Shown here: piece after piece, positions 1-8,089 of the stretch | How the letters are laid out: each line of letters starts with the position of its first letter | Position numbering within the stretch: position 1 is the first letter of the stretch | NCBI RefSeq assembly: GCF_900112285.1 | Contig: NZ_FOKZ01000021.1 | Location: 17,165 to 81,164 of the forward strand | Source of the DNA: Polaromonas sp. OV174 | GTDB lineage: Bacteria; Pseudomonadota; Gammaproteobacteria; Burkholderiales; Burkholderiaceae_C | DNA: 64,000 bases | Direction of reading: 5' to 3' | Notes under the pieces: model-generated | The model's database searches: none | What the model saw: only the letters and a program-made list of their open reading frames with translations | What the model was told of the DNA's origin: nothing | Translations under genes and position numbers: made by a program

Positions 1-1110
1 GATGCCTGGTAACTCCGGCAAGGTGACGTGGCCGTCGATGACCTTCACGCCATCCGGGAAGCCGCCGTAAGGCTGAAAAAGGTCGGGATAGCTCTCGTTT
101 CCGCCGAGGCCGAGGCCGGCGGCGATGTTGAGGGACATCTGATGCCCACCGTGCGGGACGCAACGCGACGGTGACCAACCAAACTGTTTGAGAACCTCCA
201 GGGTCCGCAAATACTCGACCAGGCCATAGGAGAGCGCGCAGTCGAACTGCAGCCAGTCGCGGTCGGGTCGCATGCCGCCATGACGCAGCAGGTTGCGCGC
301 GTCCTGATGCGAGAACAGGTTCTCGCCGGTCGCCATAGGTCCGGGATAGTATTCCGAGATCGCGGCCTGCAGCGAATAGTCGAGCGGGTCGCCGATCTCC
401 TCGTACCAGAACAGCGGATACTCGCGCAGCATCTTGGCGTAGGCGATGCCGGTCTCCAGGTCGAATCGGCCGTTCGCGTCCACCGCGAGCTGAGCTTCGG
501 AACCGATCTCTTTCAGAACTGCTTCGATGCGGCCGCGATCCTCGTCGATCGAGGCACCACCGATTTTCATTTTCACGACGTTGTAGCCACGGTCCAGATA
601 ACTGCGCATTTCCGCGCAGAGCGCACTGTTGTCCTTGCCGGGGTAGTAATAGCCGCCGGCCGCATAGACAAAGACGCGCGGATTTGCCTCCCGGTCGTTG
701 CGTTCGGCCAGCATTCGGAACAGCGGCTTGCCCTCGATCTTGGCTACCGCGTCCCAGATAGCCATGTCGATGGTGCCGACAGCGACGGAGCGTTCACCGT
801 GTCCACCCGGTTTCTCGTTGCTCATGACCGCTGCCCACACCTTGGAGGGATCGATATTGGTGCCGGCTTGATCGAGCAAACTCTCGGGCGCAGCCTGAAG
901 AATGCGGTCGCGGAAGCGCTCACGGATGAGCCCCCCCTGCCCGTAGCGGCCGTTGGAGTTGAAGCCGTAGCCTACGACCGGCTTGCCGTCCCGAATGACG
1001 TCCGTGATCACGGCCACCAGGCTCAAGGTCATCTTGCTAAAGTCGATATAGGCGTTGCGGATAGGCGAACTGATAGGGACTGTTTTTTCTCTGATCTCGA
1101 CGATTTTCAT
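1..1110 (-). CDS. tarD: D(-)-tartrate dehydratase (enolase superfamily), C-terminus cut by left edge
   Basis: Dehydrates D-tartrate to oxaloacetate. I translated all 370 codons from the ATG at 1108-1110 to the window edge with no stop, so about 20-30 C-terminal residues are missing. It follows, nearly residue for residue as I recall it, the characterised Bradyrhizobium TarD, with a two-residue offset. The KxK motif is K180/K182, where K182 is the catalytic base. Metal ligands are D211 (DANG), E237 (YEE) and E263 (TGEN), and the Asp-His dyad is D290/H320. The N-terminal capping domain (SSPIRNAYIDF, GYGFNSNGRYGQGG) is also typical. It is divergent from a LysR regulator that probably controls it. 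Identification rests on remembered family sequence plus the intact active site. Confidence 0.93.
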   Translation of the reverse strand, partial: MKIVEIREKTVPISSPIRNAYIDFSKMTLSLVAVITDVIRDGKPVVGYGFNSNGRYGQGGLIRERFRDRILQAAPESLLDQAGTNIDPSKVWAAVMSNEKPGGHGERSVAVGTIDMAIWDAVAKIEGKPLFRMLAERNDREANPRVFVYAAGGYYYPGKDNSALCAEMRSYLDRGYNVVKMKIGGASIDEDRGRIEAVLKEIGSEAQLAVDANGRFDLETGIAYAKMLREYPLFWYEEIGDPLDYSLQAAISEYYPGPMATGENLFSHQDARNLLRHGGMRPDRDWLQFDCALSYGLVEYLRTLEVLKQFGWSPSRCVPHGGHQMSLNIAAGLGLGGNESYPDLFQPYGGFPDGVKVIDGHVTLPELPGI

Positions 1111-1214
1111 GTTTGATTCCGTGAAAGGTTTGGCTCGGATCGCTATGATCGTCAAGACCGCTGCATTTGACCAATGCTGTTTTTCTTCTCTTCAATGCTT
1201 TCAAGGCACTGGGC

Positions 1215-2126
1215 ATGAACGTCTCCTGGCTCGAAGATTTTTTGGTGCTGGCGACGACGGGCAACTTTTCCCGCGCCGCAGATGAGCGCCACATGACCCA
1301 GCCGGCTTTCGGTCGCCGGGTACGGGCGCTGGAGGAGTGGATAGGCACCGAGCTTTTTGACAGGAGCTCACAGCCCGTTCGCCTGACAGAGGCAGGGCAG
1401 TGGTTTCACGGCGTTGCGCATGATTTGCTGGCCCAGGTGGCCCGTGTACCGGGCGAGGCCCGGGCCGTGGCCGAGGCCAGTTCGAATTCACTTCGTTTTG
1501 CGGCCACACATGCCTTGTCCTTTACCTTTATGCCGGGCTGGCTGCGCAGTTTCGAGGCGCACACCATGGCGGGCACCATCCAGCTGGAGTCCGATGTGCT
1601 GCTGCGCTGCGAGGCCCTGATGGAGCAGAGCAAGGTGCAGTTTGTGGTGTGTCATGCGCATCCCCAAGCGGTCGGCCGGCTGCAGGCGGATGGTTATCCC
1701 TCCGTGAAGATCGGCGCGGATGTTCTCGTGCCGGTGACAGCTGTGAATTCCGCTGGTCACCCGGTACACACGCTCCAGGCCGGCAAAACGCCTGTTCCGC
1801 TTCTGAGCTACAGCGCCGAGTCGGGCCTTGGACGCATCTTGCGCGAAACACGGCTTGATGCCCTGGAGAACGTTTCAACGCAGATCGTGTTCACGGCACA
1901 TCTCGCATCGGTTCTCAGGACCATGGTGCTGGACGGACGCGGCGTTGCCTGGCTGCCGCAAACTCTTATCCAGGACGATCTTGCCAGTCATCGTGTCACC
2001 AGGGCAGGAGTGGAGGACTTGTGCATAGAGCTTGAAATAAGGCTTTTCCGGTCTCGCAATTCGATGGGGCGTGCAGCAGAGGCGCTGTGGGACGCCGTAG
2101 TTGGTTCTGGCGTTGCTATCGCGTAA
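1215..2126 (+). CDS. LysR-family transcriptional regulator, probable regulator of tartrate catabolism
   Basis: 303-residue LysR-type regulator. The winged helix-turn-helix is at about residues 3-60 (WLEDFLVLATTGNFSRAA, then a TQPAFGRRVRALE recognition helix), followed by a periplasmic-binding-protein-like effector domain. I chose the ATG at 1215 because the LysR domain begins right there; an upstream in-frame ATG at 1167 would add 16 unrelated residues. It is divergent from the D-tartrate dehydratase gene with 104 bp between starts, the usual arrangement for a LysR activator and its target. The inducer is inferred from position only. Confidence 0.88.
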   Translation: MNVSWLEDFLVLATTGNFSRAADERHMTQPAFGRRVRALEEWIGTELFDRSSQPVRLTEAGQWFHGVAHDLLAQVARVPGEARAVAEASSNSLRFAATHALSFTFMPGWLRSFEAHTMAGTIQLESDVLLRCEALMEQSKVQFVVCHAHPQAVGRLQADGYPSVKIGADVLVPVTAVNSAGHPVHTLQAGKTPVPLLSYSAESGLGRILRETRLDALENVSTQIVFTAHLASVLRTMVLDGRGVAWLPQTLIQDDLASHRVTRAGVEDLCIELEIRLFRSRNSMGRAAEALWDAVVGSGVAIA

Positions 2127-2270
2127 CCGGAAGTGACTAGTTTGTCATCCTGCGTCGTGCCAAGAAGCTCACACAAACGAGCGAAAAATATTGCTTGCTA
2201 AAACTGCGGTCCATGACCAGCGCGGATAAAGGAACAGTGGCCGACAGGCCGCGCGCACCTTCGCGCAATC

Positions 2271-2702
2271 GTGGCGATCGATTTCGAGCATCGGGTTCGT
2301 TGCCAGCAATCCGGATGCGGGCATTCAGTGCACGCGGCCGTGCATATCGTCAAGGAGTCCAGCCTGGTTGTGGGTTCGACATGCTTCGCCAAGCGACACG
2401 GATCGGCTGGCACGCTCGGCGCCGTACAGCACGGCGGTGACCTCGGCCGAAAGCTCACCAATAAAGAGCGCATCTTGCTCGCCGAGAATTCTCAAATGTT
2501 GCTGGCCCATTTCGAAGAACAAGAGACGGTTTCTATGGCCAACACTGTTCAAGCTATCAAGCTATCAAGCTATCAAGCTATCAAGCTATCAAGCTATCAA
2601 GCTATCAAGCTATCAAGCTATCAAGCTATCAAGCTATCAAGCTATCAAGCTATCAAGCTTTTTCAGAGCTGCGGATTTCGCGGCCCCAAGGTCGGTCGTT
2701 GA
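2271..2702 (+). CDS. Small Cys-containing hypothetical protein extended by a repeat-encoded tail
   Basis: Residues 1-92 look like a genuine small protein: a C11-x4-C16-GH pair, a third Cys in VVGSTCFAKR (C38), and a GRKLTNKERILLAEN segment. I have seen this pattern (Cys-x4-Cys-G, then VGS-C, then LT-x-ERxLL) in uncharacterised proteobacterial proteins and suspect metal binding. From about residue 93 the frame enters the 8-bp array and reads as repeats of AIKLSSYQ, then ends in 17 unrelated residues. The start is GTG at 2271 with no clear ribosome-binding site, so the gene may be 5'-truncated. Function unknown. Confidence 0.45.
   Translation: MAIDFEHRVRCQQSGCGHSVHAAVHIVKESSLVVGSTCFAKRHGSAGTLGAVQHGGDLGRKLTNKERILLAENSQMLLAHFEEQETVSMANTVQAIKLSSYQAIKLSSYQAIKLSSYQAIKLSSYQAIKLFQSCGFRGPKVGR
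2549..2659 (+). repeat. Octanucleotide tandem array, TCAAGCTA x about 14
   Basis: Perfect head-to-tail copies of TCAAGCTA, starting at 2549 and repeating every 8 bp to 2652, with a final unit ending TCAAGCTT at 2660. Because 8 is not a multiple of 3, three units make one 24-bp cycle and every forward frame reads the same eight-residue cycle (AIKLSSYQ). A gain or loss of one unit would shift the frame of anything downstream. Confidence 0.98.
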
Positions 2703-2816
2703 CCGGCCGCTCTCAAGTCACCGCCACGACGCGGGGCATGAACATGAACGATGGGAAGGCTTCGGGCACGAAGCTGGCCGCCACGAGATATGGCTGACAG
2801 GTAGCCCAACCCATGG

Positions 2817-2866
2817 AATTTGGTCGCCAGGAAGCGGGCACTGCCCATCGGCAGCTACCGCTTGCA
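2817..2866 (+). repeat. Decayed intergenic repeat, partial copy
   Basis: The stretch ending ATCGGCAGCTACCGC aligns by eye with the 3' part of the 82-bp repeat at 11890-11971. It is more diverged and probably a fossil copy of the same intergenic family. Confidence 0.5.
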
Positions 2867-3028
2867 GATTCAACCGGTCGATGTATTTTCCTGCTGACCA
2901 CTTCGAGGCTGACAGCAGCCAGCCAGAGCGCGGCGATCTGTACATGATGACGACTCAAAGAGGGCTATTCGTGAGGTCTGAATCGAGGGCCATAGGATAC
3001 GCTTGAGGTCTGATCTCGGGAGCAATGT

Positions 3029-3937
3029 TCAGGATGCGGATTGCTCCGTCCCACCATAGGACAAATGCTGCATTCGCTTGATGTCCCGCTGGGGCGGCGC
3101 ACCAAACAGGCGGCTGTAATCACGACTGAACTGTGAGGCGCTTTCGTAGCCCACGCGCGCCGCTGTACTGCTCGCATCCAGGGCCTGATTCAGCATCAAT
3201 TGCCGCGCCTCTTGCAGGCGCAATTGCCTCTGGTACTGCACGGGGCTCATGCCCGTGAGGTTGCGGAAGTGTTGCCGGAATGTCGATGGACTCATGTGCA
3301 CGCTGGCGGCAAGTTCGTTTATCAGTACGTCGCGGCTGAAATTCTGTTTGAGCCATGCCATGGCTTGTGCTATTTGGTGGCTGGGTGAGCCCGCTGCCAC
3401 CAGCTGCCGAAGGTAGGGCCCGTGAGGGCCGGACAGCAGTCTCACCATGATCTCCCGCTGAATCAAGGGAGCAATTGGGGTGATGAGTTGGGGCTCATTC
3501 AGCAGTTGGACCAGGCGGGTTAACGCGTCGAGCAAAGGCGCTTCCAGCAGGCTCAGAGAAATCGCGCGCGGCACCTGCTCTCGTGACAGAGGCGGCAGAT
3601 CCATCTCTGTCGCCAATTGCACAAGGGCGCTCCCATCCAGCCGCAGCATCATGCCCAGAAAAGGCTGGGCCAGATTGGCCTGGGTGACATGTGAAACGAC
3701 GGGCAGATCAACCGTCGTCAGCAAGGATTGTCCTGGCCCATAGGCAATCACCTGCTCGCCCAGGGTGACCTGCTTTCCGCCCTGTGCCGTGATGCCCAGC
3801 CCCAGCCCGTAAATGCAGTGCATGGGCTCCGTCGTGGCACTGCGCCGGTGAAGAGTGAGTCGCGGGATGCCCGTTTGGTGATCGCCGTCATTTTGAGCAA
3901 TCCGGCCAATCTCGTAGGCCAAGGTTTCTATGGACAT
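3029..3937 (-). CDS. AraC-family transcriptional regulator
   Basis: 302 residues. The N-terminal part resembles the AraC_N (YqhC-type) ligand domain (GLGLGITAQGGKQVTLGEQVIAYGPGQ). The C-terminal AraC double helix-turn-helix occupies about residues 195-290 (ELAASVHMSPSTFRQHFRNL and RVGYESASQFSRDYSRLFG). I chose the ATG at 3935-3937 because GGCGAG precedes it and the domain starts there; the frame remains open upstream to 4138 but with unrelated residues. It is divergent from the ene-reductase gene at 4162. AraC_N regulators often control neighbouring oxidoreductases, so it likely regulates the 4162-9136 block. Confidence 0.9.
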   Translation of the reverse strand: MSIETLAYEIGRIAQNDGDHQTGIPRLTLHRRSATTEPMHCIYGLGLGITAQGGKQVTLGEQVIAYGPGQSLLTTVDLPVVSHVTQANLAQPFLGMMLRLDGSALVQLATEMDLPPLSREQVPRAISLSLLEAPLLDALTRLVQLLNEPQLITPIAPLIQREIMVRLLSGPHGPYLRQLVAAGSPSHQIAQAMAWLKQNFSRDVLINELAASVHMSPSTFRQHFRNLTGMSPVQYQRQLRLQEARQLMLNQALDASSTAARVGYESASQFSRDYSRLFGAPPQRDIKRMQHLSYGGTEQSAS

Positions 3938-4161
3938 GGTCAGCTCGCCTGGGTGGGGTGATTTGTTTCTGAAATTGAAGGAGAGAGTCAAGGAGGCCGA
4001 GATAGGGCTCGCTGAGGAGGACTGTACATCTGGTGCATCCAGGCAGATCAATTTTTGGTGGTGAAACATCAAAAAAGGCAAGACAAGAATCAAAAATGGC
4101 AAGCTTGTCACAAGGCAAAAGCAGATACTTCCATGCAACGATCCCCGTTTGGAACCATCAG

Positions 4162-5256
4162 ATGTCTTCTCTCTTCGCGCCCTTCACGCTCAAGGGCATC
4201 ACCCTGCGCAACCGCATTGCGGCCTCGCCCATGTGCCAGTACCAGGCTGAGGACGGGCGCCTGAACGAATGGCACCAGTCCCACTACACCAGCATGGCCC
4301 GGGGTGGTGCCGGTCTGGTGGTGGTAGAAGCGACAGCCGTGGTCCCTGAAGGCCGCATCACGCCAGGGGATGCGGGCCTGTGGAGCGATGCCCAGGTTGC
4401 CGGTTTTGCGTCTGTGTCCAGCGCCATCAAAACTGCCGGCGCCGTGCCGGGTATCCAGCTGGGTCATGCTGGCCGCAAGGCGGGCTGCAAGCGTCCATGG
4501 GAAGGCGGCGAACCGCTGGACAAGGCCGACCCGCAGGCATGGCAGCCGGTGGGCCCCAGTGCCGTACCATTCATGCCCGGTTCCGGCTACATTCCCCGCG
4601 AGATGACGCTGGACGATATCCGCCAAGCAAAGCAGCATTTCGTGGACGCAACCCAACGCGCGCGCGAAGCGGGATTCGAGTGGCTGGAACTGCACTTCGC
4701 CCATGGCTTTCTGGGTCAGAACTTCTTGTCGAAGCACGCCAACCAGCGCCAGGATCAATACGGTGGCTCGCTGGAAAACCGAGCCCGATTCCTGATTGAG
4801 ACGGTGCGTGAGGTGCGCGAGGTCTGGCCAGAGCAGTACCCGCTAACGGTGCGCCTGGGGGTGGTCGAGTTCGATGACGGGCAAGCCGAATCGCTGACCG
4901 ACGCCATCCAGGTGCTGAAATGGCTCAAGGACGCCGGTCTGGATCTGGTGGATGCCGGTTTGGCCCTGTCCACCCCCGGCGAGCTGGTGCCCTGGGGGCC
5001 GGACTTCATGGTTCCTTACGCGGCGCAGATTCGCCAAGTCACGGGTCTGCCCGTGGCCACCAGCTGGATGATCACCGACGCCCTACAGGCCGACGAGTTT
5101 GTCCGCAGCGGACAAGTCGACCTGGTGTTCCTGGCGCGCACCCTGCTGGCCAATCCGCACTGGCCCTACCAGGCTGCCCGTGAGCTCCAGATCGCGCGCC
5201 CGGCCGAAGTGCTGCCCACCCCTTACGCCTTCTGGTTGCAGACCTGGTCGAACTGA
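4162..5256 (+). CDS. xenA: Old-yellow-enzyme ene-reductase (XenA/YqjM type) with Tyr183 replaced by Phe
   Basis: 364-residue FMN-dependent NAD(P)H oxidoreductase that reduces activated C=C bonds and nitro compounds. Cys25 (SPMCQY) matches the redox-tuning Cys of the thermophilic-like OYE class, and H178/H181 (HFAHGF) match the substrate-binding His pair of XenA. NQRxDxYGGSLENRARF is the family signature. The usual Tyr two residues after the second His (proton donor, Y183 in XenA) is Phe here (codon TTT at 4708-4710). The start at 4162 gives exact XenA numbering; an in-frame ATG at 4033 adds 43 unrelated residues. The molybdenum hydroxylase operon lies downstream. Confidence 0.93.
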   Translation: MSSLFAPFTLKGITLRNRIAASPMCQYQAEDGRLNEWHQSHYTSMARGGAGLVVVEATAVVPEGRITPGDAGLWSDAQVAGFASVSSAIKTAGAVPGIQLGHAGRKAGCKRPWEGGEPLDKADPQAWQPVGPSAVPFMPGSGYIPREMTLDDIRQAKQHFVDATQRAREAGFEWLELHFAHGFLGQNFLSKHANQRQDQYGGSLENRARFLIETVREVREVWPEQYPLTVRLGVVEFDDGQAESLTDAIQVLKWLKDAGLDLVDAGLALSTPGELVPWGPDFMVPYAAQIRQVTGLPVATSWMITDALQADEFVRSGQVDLVFLARTLLANPHWPYQAARELQIARPAEVLPTPYAFWLQTWSN

Positions 5257-5326
5257 CCCGCAGGACCCGAAGACTCATCGCCATACATCGTTCCGCCCCA
5301 CCTACCCTACGGAGAACTGACCCACC

Positions 5327-5800
5327 ATGAACACGCTCAACGTTAACGGCAATGACCACACGGTCGACGCCGACCCCGGCACCCCCATCCTCTGGGCCCT
5401 GCGCGACACGCTGGGCCTGACCGGCACCAAGTTCGGTTGCGGTGCCGCGCTGTGCGGCGCCTGCACCGTGCATCTGGACGGCCAGGCCATCCGCTCCTGC
5501 ATCACACCCATCTCCGCCGCCGAAGGCAAGAAGATCACCACGATCGAATCAGCAACCGATGGCAGTGACCGTGTCGGTACAGCCGTACACGCCGCCTGGG
5601 TCAAGCACGACGTGGCGCAGTGCGGTTACTGCCAGAGCGGCCAGATCATGAGCGCCACCGCCTTCCTTAAATCGCAGCCCAAGGGCAAGCAACCCACAGC
5701 AGCTGAAATCGACTCGGCCATGGCTGGCAATATCTGCCGCTGTGGTACCTACGCCCGCATTCGCGCCGCCGTGGCCGATGCCGCCAAAACCCTGGCCTGA
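5327..5800 (+). CDS. iorA: Molybdenum hydroxylase small subunit, two [2Fe-2S] clusters (isoquinoline 1-oxidoreductase alpha type)
   Basis: 157 residues, the standard length of this subunit. The N-terminal plant-ferredoxin-like cluster is C38-x4-C43-x2-C46...C58 and the C-terminal helical cluster is C99-x2-C102...C137-x-C139 (GNICRCGTY). It passes electrons from the Mo centre of the large subunit encoded 14 bp downstream to an external acceptor. There is no FAD subunit gene nearby, which fits the two-subunit IorAB/aldehyde dehydrogenase class rather than three-subunit xanthine or CO dehydrogenases. Substrate (N-heterocycle or aldehyde) cannot be fixed from sequence. Confidence 0.93.
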   Translation: MNTLNVNGNDHTVDADPGTPILWALRDTLGLTGTKFGCGAALCGACTVHLDGQAIRSCITPISAAEGKKITTIESATDGSDRVGTAVHAAWVKHDVAQCGYCQSGQIMSATAFLKSQPKGKQPTAAEIDSAMAGNICRCGTYARIRAAVADAAKTLA

Positions 5801-5813
5801 AGGAGTACCCGTC

Positions 5814-8069
5814 ATGATGCCCATCCCTATGTACCCCAGCGAGTTGCCGCGCGTCCTGCAGCACATGCTGGAACGCGACCAAGCCGGCGAAACTGCTGCC
5901 GCCACGCTGCCACGCCGCAGTTTCTTGAAAATGGCCGGCATCGGCGGCCTGACGCTCGGCGCCTTTCCCCATCTGGCCATGGCACAGGCCGATGGTGTTG
6001 CAAAGCCGGCCGAGGCCCTGAAGCCGACGCAGCAACCCTCGGCTTTCGTGCAGATCGCTCCCAACGGCGAGGTCACTGTGACCATCAACCGGCTGGAGTT
6101 CGGCCAAGGGGTGCAGACCGGCTTGCCGATGATCCTGGCCGAGGAGCTTGATGCCGACTGGAGCCTGGTGCGCAGCAAGAGCGGCACCAACGATGCTGCC
6201 TATCACGACCCGCTCTTTGGGATGCACCTGACCGGCGGCTCCAACTCCATCAAGAACAGCTTCACGCAGTACCGCGAGCTCGGCGCGCGTGCGCGGGCCA
6301 TGCTGTTGTCTGCTGCGGCTATGAAATGGAAGGTCGATGTTGCCACGCTGCGCACGCAGGCCGGCCAGGTGCTGGCGCCTGACGGGCGCAAGCTCGGCTA
6401 CGGTGAACTGGCCGAAGCCGCCATGGCCCTGCCGGTGCCCGAGAAGGTCACTCTGAAAGACCCCAAGGACTTCCGCATCATCGGCCAGCCGACCACGCGA
6501 TTGGATGCTCGCGCCAAGAGCAGCGGACGTCAGGACTTCGGCATCGACGTCAAGCATCCCGGCCAACTCACGGCCGTGGTGGCGCATCCGCCGGTGTTCG
6601 GTGCCCGCCTGAAGTCGGTCGACGACAGCGCGGCGCGCGCCATCAAGGGTGTGAAGACGGTACTGCGCATCCCATTGGACCGGGGCGGCGAAGGCGTGGC
6701 CGTGGTGGCCGACGGCTACTGGCCGGCCAAGCTGGGCCGCGACGCACTGAAGCTGCAATGGGACACCGCCGCCGTGGAGAAGGTGGACAGCGAAAAGCAA
6801 CTGGCGCAGTACCGGGAACTGGCCAAGCAGCCCGGCGCGCGCAAGTTTGATGCGGACATGTCTGCGCTGGACAAGGCACCCCGTCAGCTCGAGGCCGAGT
6901 TCGTGTTCCCCTACCTCGCTCATGTGCCGATGGAGCCATTGAACTGCACCGTTCAGCTGACCAGCGATCACGCCGAACTGTGGGTCGGTACCCAAAGCGC
7001 CGGACTGGACGCGGCCGCAGCTGCGAAAGCGCTAGGCCTGAAGCCCGAACAAGTGAAGCTGAATGTGCAGATGGCGGGCGGTGGCTTCGGCCGGCGTTTC
7101 GTTGGCAGCAGCGACTACGTGGTCGAGGCCTGCGAGATCGCCAAGGCCGCGCAAGCCGCGGGCCTGAACGCGCCGCTGCGCCTGCTGTGGAGCCGTGAGG
7201 ACGACGTCAAGGGCGGTTACTACCGCCCCATGCACCTGCACCGCGCCCGCATCGGCTTCGACGAGCGCGGCAAAGTATTGGCCTGGGATCACGTCATCGT
7301 CGGCCAGTCCATCCTCGCGGGAACGGTGTTCGAAGCCTTTCAGGTAAAGGATGGCGTTGACGCCTCGGCCACGGAGGGCATGCGCGATCCGTATCCGTTG
7401 CCTATGCGCTTGACCGTGCATCACCCCAAGCTCAACGTGCCGGTGCTGTGGTGGCGTAGCGTGGGCTCCACCCATACCGCGTTCGTGATGGAAACCTTGC
7501 TCGACGAGATCGCGCGCAGCATCGGGCAAGACCCGGTGACTTACAGGATGCAGCTGTTCGGCGCCAAGCATCCGCGCCACCGCGCAGCGCTGCAACTGGC
7601 GGTAGACCAGAGCGGCTACGGCAAGAAACAGCTGCCCGCCGGCCGCGCCTGGGGCGTGGCTGTGCACGAGTCCTTCGAGTCCGTGGTGGCCTACGTCGTG
7701 GAGGCATCCGTCAAGGACGGCCAGCCGGTGCTGCACCGCGCCACTGCCGGCGTGCACTGCAATCTGGCCGTCAACCCACGCAGCGTGGAAGCCCAGGTGC
7801 AGGGTGCGGCGGTCATGGGACTGTCGATGTGCCTGCCAGGTTCGGCCATCACGCTCAAGGACGGCGTCGTCGAGCAGAGCAACTTCGGCGATTTCACGGT
7901 AGCGCGCATCACCGACATGCCAGAGATCGCGGTACATGTGGTGCCCAGCGCCGAGCCGCCCAAAGGCATGGGCGAGCCCGGCCTGCCACCGCTGGCGCCG
8001 GCGTTTGCCAACGCCATCGCACGGCTGACCGGCAAGCCGCTGCGCCAGCTGCCGTTCAAGCTGGCCTGA
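5814..8069 (+). CDS. iorB: Molybdenum hydroxylase large subunit (IorB-like), Tat-exported
   Basis: 751 residues. Start ATG at 5814 has AAGGAG 8 bp upstream. A twin-arginine signal is present (R34-R35 SFLKMAGIGGLTLGAF), indicating folded export to the periplasm. The body has the xanthine-dehydrogenase-family Mo-cytosine-dinucleotide architecture, including the GGGFGRRF loop, the GxGEPGLPPLAPAFANAI C-terminal motif and the RSVGSTHTAFVMETLLDE segment. It partners with the upstream Fe-S subunit in one operon, and the XdhC-family gene follows 20 bp later. Substrate is inferred only to be an aldehyde or N-heteroaromatic compound. Confidence 0.92.
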   Translation: MMPIPMYPSELPRVLQHMLERDQAGETAAATLPRRSFLKMAGIGGLTLGAFPHLAMAQADGVAKPAEALKPTQQPSAFVQIAPNGEVTVTINRLEFGQGVQTGLPMILAEELDADWSLVRSKSGTNDAAYHDPLFGMHLTGGSNSIKNSFTQYRELGARARAMLLSAAAMKWKVDVATLRTQAGQVLAPDGRKLGYGELAEAAMALPVPEKVTLKDPKDFRIIGQPTTRLDARAKSSGRQDFGIDVKHPGQLTAVVAHPPVFGARLKSVDDSAARAIKGVKTVLRIPLDRGGEGVAVVADGYWPAKLGRDALKLQWDTAAVEKVDSEKQLAQYRELAKQPGARKFDADMSALDKAPRQLEAEFVFPYLAHVPMEPLNCTVQLTSDHAELWVGTQSAGLDAAAAAKALGLKPEQVKLNVQMAGGGFGRRFVGSSDYVVEACEIAKAAQAAGLNAPLRLLWSREDDVKGGYYRPMHLHRARIGFDERGKVLAWDHVIVGQSILAGTVFEAFQVKDGVDASATEGMRDPYPLPMRLTVHHPKLNVPVLWWRSVGSTHTAFVMETLLDEIARSIGQDPVTYRMQLFGAKHPRHRAALQLAVDQSGYGKKQLPAGRAWGVAVHESFESVVAYVVEASVKDGQPVLHRATAGVHCNLAVNPRSVEAQVQGAAVMGLSMCLPGSAITLKDGVVEQSNFGDFTVARITDMPEIAVHVVPSAEPPKGMGEPGLPPLAPAFANAIARLTGKPLRQLPFKLA

Positions 8070-8089
8070 ACCCAGAAGGACCCGGCACC

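Larger units (their letters stand above)
2127..3028. other. Repeat-rich region with one doubtful small gene
   Basis: Apart from the Cys-containing reading frame at 2271-2702 and the octanucleotide array at 2549-2659, I see no convincing gene. Open frames on both strands here have atypical composition. The right half (about 2700-2960) resembles decayed intergenic repeats found elsewhere in the window, in particular the stretch ending CATCGGCAGCTACCGC near 2855. Confidence 0.5.

Noticed and set aside
280..1116. Long forward open frame opposite the left-edge gene
   Set aside because: It is the antisense of D-tartrate dehydratase, whose reverse-strand translation matches the family with all catalytic residues.
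2549..2659. Array considered as a CRISPR
   Set aside because: Contiguous 8-bp units without spacers; a simple tandem repeat, and no cas genes are present.
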